The notes under the pieces are model-generated. The model had not been told where the DNA came from and made no database searches. It saw nothing but the letters and a program-made list of their open reading frames with translations. Source: Desulfuromonas sp. (lineage in GTDB: Bacteria; Desulfobacterota; Desulfuromonadia; Desulfuromonadales; Desulfuromonadaceae). From it: a stretch of DNA of 48,374 nucleotides. Position numbers and translations under genes: made by a program. How positions within the stretch are numbered: the first letter of the stretch is position 1; each line of letters begins with the position of its first letter. Of the stretch, positions 47,181 to 48,374 are shown one piece after another. Where the stretch lies: NCBI GenBank assembly GCA_021162745.1, contig JAGGYC010000156.1, positions 1 through 48,374 on the forward strand, read 5' to 3'.

Positions 47181-48245
47181 ATGATCAGTCCCCCCGATCC
47201 CCGTTTGCTTGATCAACCTGCCATGGCCGTATTAGATCTCTATGGTCGGATGCTTTCCTATACGCGCAGCAAAAATTTTCAGGGTGTCCAGCCTGCCATG
47301 TGGCAGTGCTCGGATGAGAGCCAGGGGATCAAACGTGCCCTGTTTGGTTATGTCTATGACTGGCCGGTGTTTAATCTGGGGCGTGTCGGTGCCCTGATCG
47401 ATGAACAACGCCTGATTCCCGCCGGGCGCCATGGTCAGGATCTGGTGATCTTTGGCGGTAGTCACATCGGCAGCCAGCTTAAAAATGGTATTGGTCATGT
47501 CGAACGGGTTAATGGCACCAATTCACCCTGTTGCGGCATGCTGTTTCGGGTGTTGAAAGACTATCTCCAACTTTACCAGCGAGCCAGTTGTCTGATTCGC
47601 CTGTTTCGTGAGGGGAGCAGTCCTCGAATTGAGATCCCCTATAAATATCTGTTTATGCCGCGTGCCAGCGACCGTCCGCAACTGAAGTTATACGTTGAAC
47701 GGTTGGTAGAGGGTAGTGCGTTACGTGATTCCGGTCACGGCAAGATCTATCGTTTGAACAGAGAATTTGCCAATCATCATGACTTTGCTATTCGCCAACT
47801 TGACAGCGAGGGCCGGTTGATTGCTGATATGCTCGATAGCGACCATTTCGCCTTTGTGCAAAAACTCAACCATGACAGTCAGGAAGCAGAAGATTTAATT
47901 ATCACCTCTGTGTTTGGTTTTATGAGTGAGATCGTGACCTCGCCTCATCCCCATCGTCGCCTGGCGGATATTCATACCTGGCGGCAATTTCATCTTTTAA
48001 CTAATTACCTGACCGATCGTTTTGAATTGCGCGATCGCAACGTATTTATTGTTGCCGGGTTGTGTATCGACCACAGTGTCCGCCTCAATACCATTATCCC
48101 GCAATTCGGATTTCTGCTCGAAAACGGACGGGTGCTGGACGCGGAATATTTTGGTCCCGAAGAGATCAACGCCTTACTTAATCGTCACCCGCCCACGTTA
48201 CCGGAGAAAAGTTTTATGGAGTATGCCGGAGTTAGCCGCGCATAG
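47181..48245 (+). CDS. LCIB-like (beta-carbonic-anhydrase-type) protein with C-terminal extension
   Basis: The 354-residue protein is behind AAGGAATGGAGG. Residues about 38-120 have the outline of LCIB-family zinc proteins, in which Cys-His-Cys binds zinc: QCSDES (Cys43), VIFGGSHIGSQLKNGIGHV (His95) and SPCCGML (Cys117/118). The FNLGRVGAL stretch corresponds to the sheet between them. The C-terminal about 230 residues are unfamiliar and may form a second domain. If the reading is right, it may hydrate carbon dioxide, but only the zinc ligands support that. The family assignment is by motif recall. Confidence 0.5.
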   Translation: MISPPDPRLLDQPAMAVLDLYGRMLSYTRSKNFQGVQPAMWQCSDESQGIKRALFGYVYDWPVFNLGRVGALIDEQRLIPAGRHGQDLVIFGGSHIGSQLKNGIGHVERVNGTNSPCCGMLFRVLKDYLQLYQRASCLIRLFREGSSPRIEIPYKYLFMPRASDRPQLKLYVERLVEGSALRDSGHGKIYRLNREFANHHDFAIRQLDSEGRLIADMLDSDHFAFVQKLNHDSQEAEDLIITSVFGFMSEIVTSPHPHRRLADIHTWRQFHLLTNYLTDRFELRDRNVFIVAGLCIDHSVRLNTIIPQFGFLLENGRVLDAEYFGPEEINALLNRHPPTLPEKSFMEYAGVSRA

Positions 48246-48298
48246 AGTGCTAGCGGTGAAGATCGGGCATGGAGTGCTAGCGGTGAAGATCGGGCATG
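48245..48298. repeat. Two perfect tandem 27-bp copies
   Basis: The unit, beginning GAGTGCTAGCGGTG and ending GATCGGGCATG, occurs at 48245-48271 and again at 48272-48298. It lies between the two convergent genes and spans the end of the minus-strand one. Confidence 0.95.
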
Positions 48299-48374
48299 GT
48301 GATCCGTGGCGGATGATGAGGGAGATCGAGAACACTAATCCGTTCTGCCGTTGTCGGATGATTTTGAAGATAAC
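48277..48374 (-). CDS. C-terminal end of an unidentified protein, cut by the window
   Basis: Only 31 codons plus a TAG at 48277-48279 are in the window: YLQNHPTTAERISVLDLPHH and so on. The HPTTAERI part resembles the C-terminal end of M48-type metallopeptidases (HP.T.ERI). The gene enters from the right edge, and its last codons lie in the 27-bp tandem repeat. Coding status is likely; the identity is a weak guess. Confidence 0.4.
   Translation of the reverse strand, partial: YLQNHPTTAERISVLDLPHHPPRITMPDLHR

Overview
The window reads as a chromosomal segment of a Gram-negative anaerobe of the Desulfuromonas/Geobacter type. The pointers are a triheme c7-like cytochrome lipoprotein, HEAT-repeat proteins of the kind common in Desulfuromonadales, ribonuclease J, multi-PAS sensors and a TonB-dependent cobalamin receptor. 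The taxon is inferred from gene content, not from a marker gene.

Layout. 1-2.6 kb: a left-truncated multi-PAS membrane sensor coupled to a ModA-like binding lipoprotein. 2.7-7.6 kb: minus-strand operon rnj-uppP-ftsK. 8.2-20.5 kb: an ethanolamine locus with a sigma-54-type promoter, eutH, eutA, a single-gene fusion of both ethanolamine ammonia-lyase subunits (eutBC), three tiny membrane proteins, an EAT-type ethanolamine permease, a fourth small membrane protein and a cobalamin adenosyltransferase. Convergent to these lie an MCP-derived sensor without the chemotaxis signalling tip and an AcoR-like sigma-54 activator. 20.5-24.9 kb: a gene-free stretch ending in a strong terminator, ssb, a small YdhR-like protein, and a cobalamin riboswitch controlling btuB. 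25-34 kb: a cysteine-rich protein, the triheme lipoprotein, an aminotransferase, a macrodomain protein, pyruvate kinase, two damaged HEAT-repeat genes, hemL and coaE. 34.6-44.7 kb: an IclR regulator, trmB-truD, aroF, a sodium:alanine symporter, priA and gdhA. 44.7-48.4 kb: a DUF2959 lipoprotein, a PAS-GGDEF protein, an EAL-domain remnant, an LCIB-like carbonic-anhydrase-family protein and the end of another gene.

How the genes fit together. EutH and the EAT permease would import ethanolamine. The adenosyltransferase and the B12-regulated receptor would supply adenosylcobalamin. EutBC would cleave ethanolamine to acetaldehyde and ammonia, and EutA would repair the enzyme. No shell (microcompartment) genes and no acetaldehyde-processing genes are seen here. 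The sensor and the sigma-54 activator beside the operon are the obvious candidates for its control, because a near-consensus -24/-12 promoter precedes eutH.

The most unusual items are: the fused lyase, which appears to lack a catalytic aspartate; the cluster of tiny membrane proteins around the permease; the tip-less MCP-like sensor; and a family of three ~165 bp palindromic elements whose inner stems are kept although their sequence differs.
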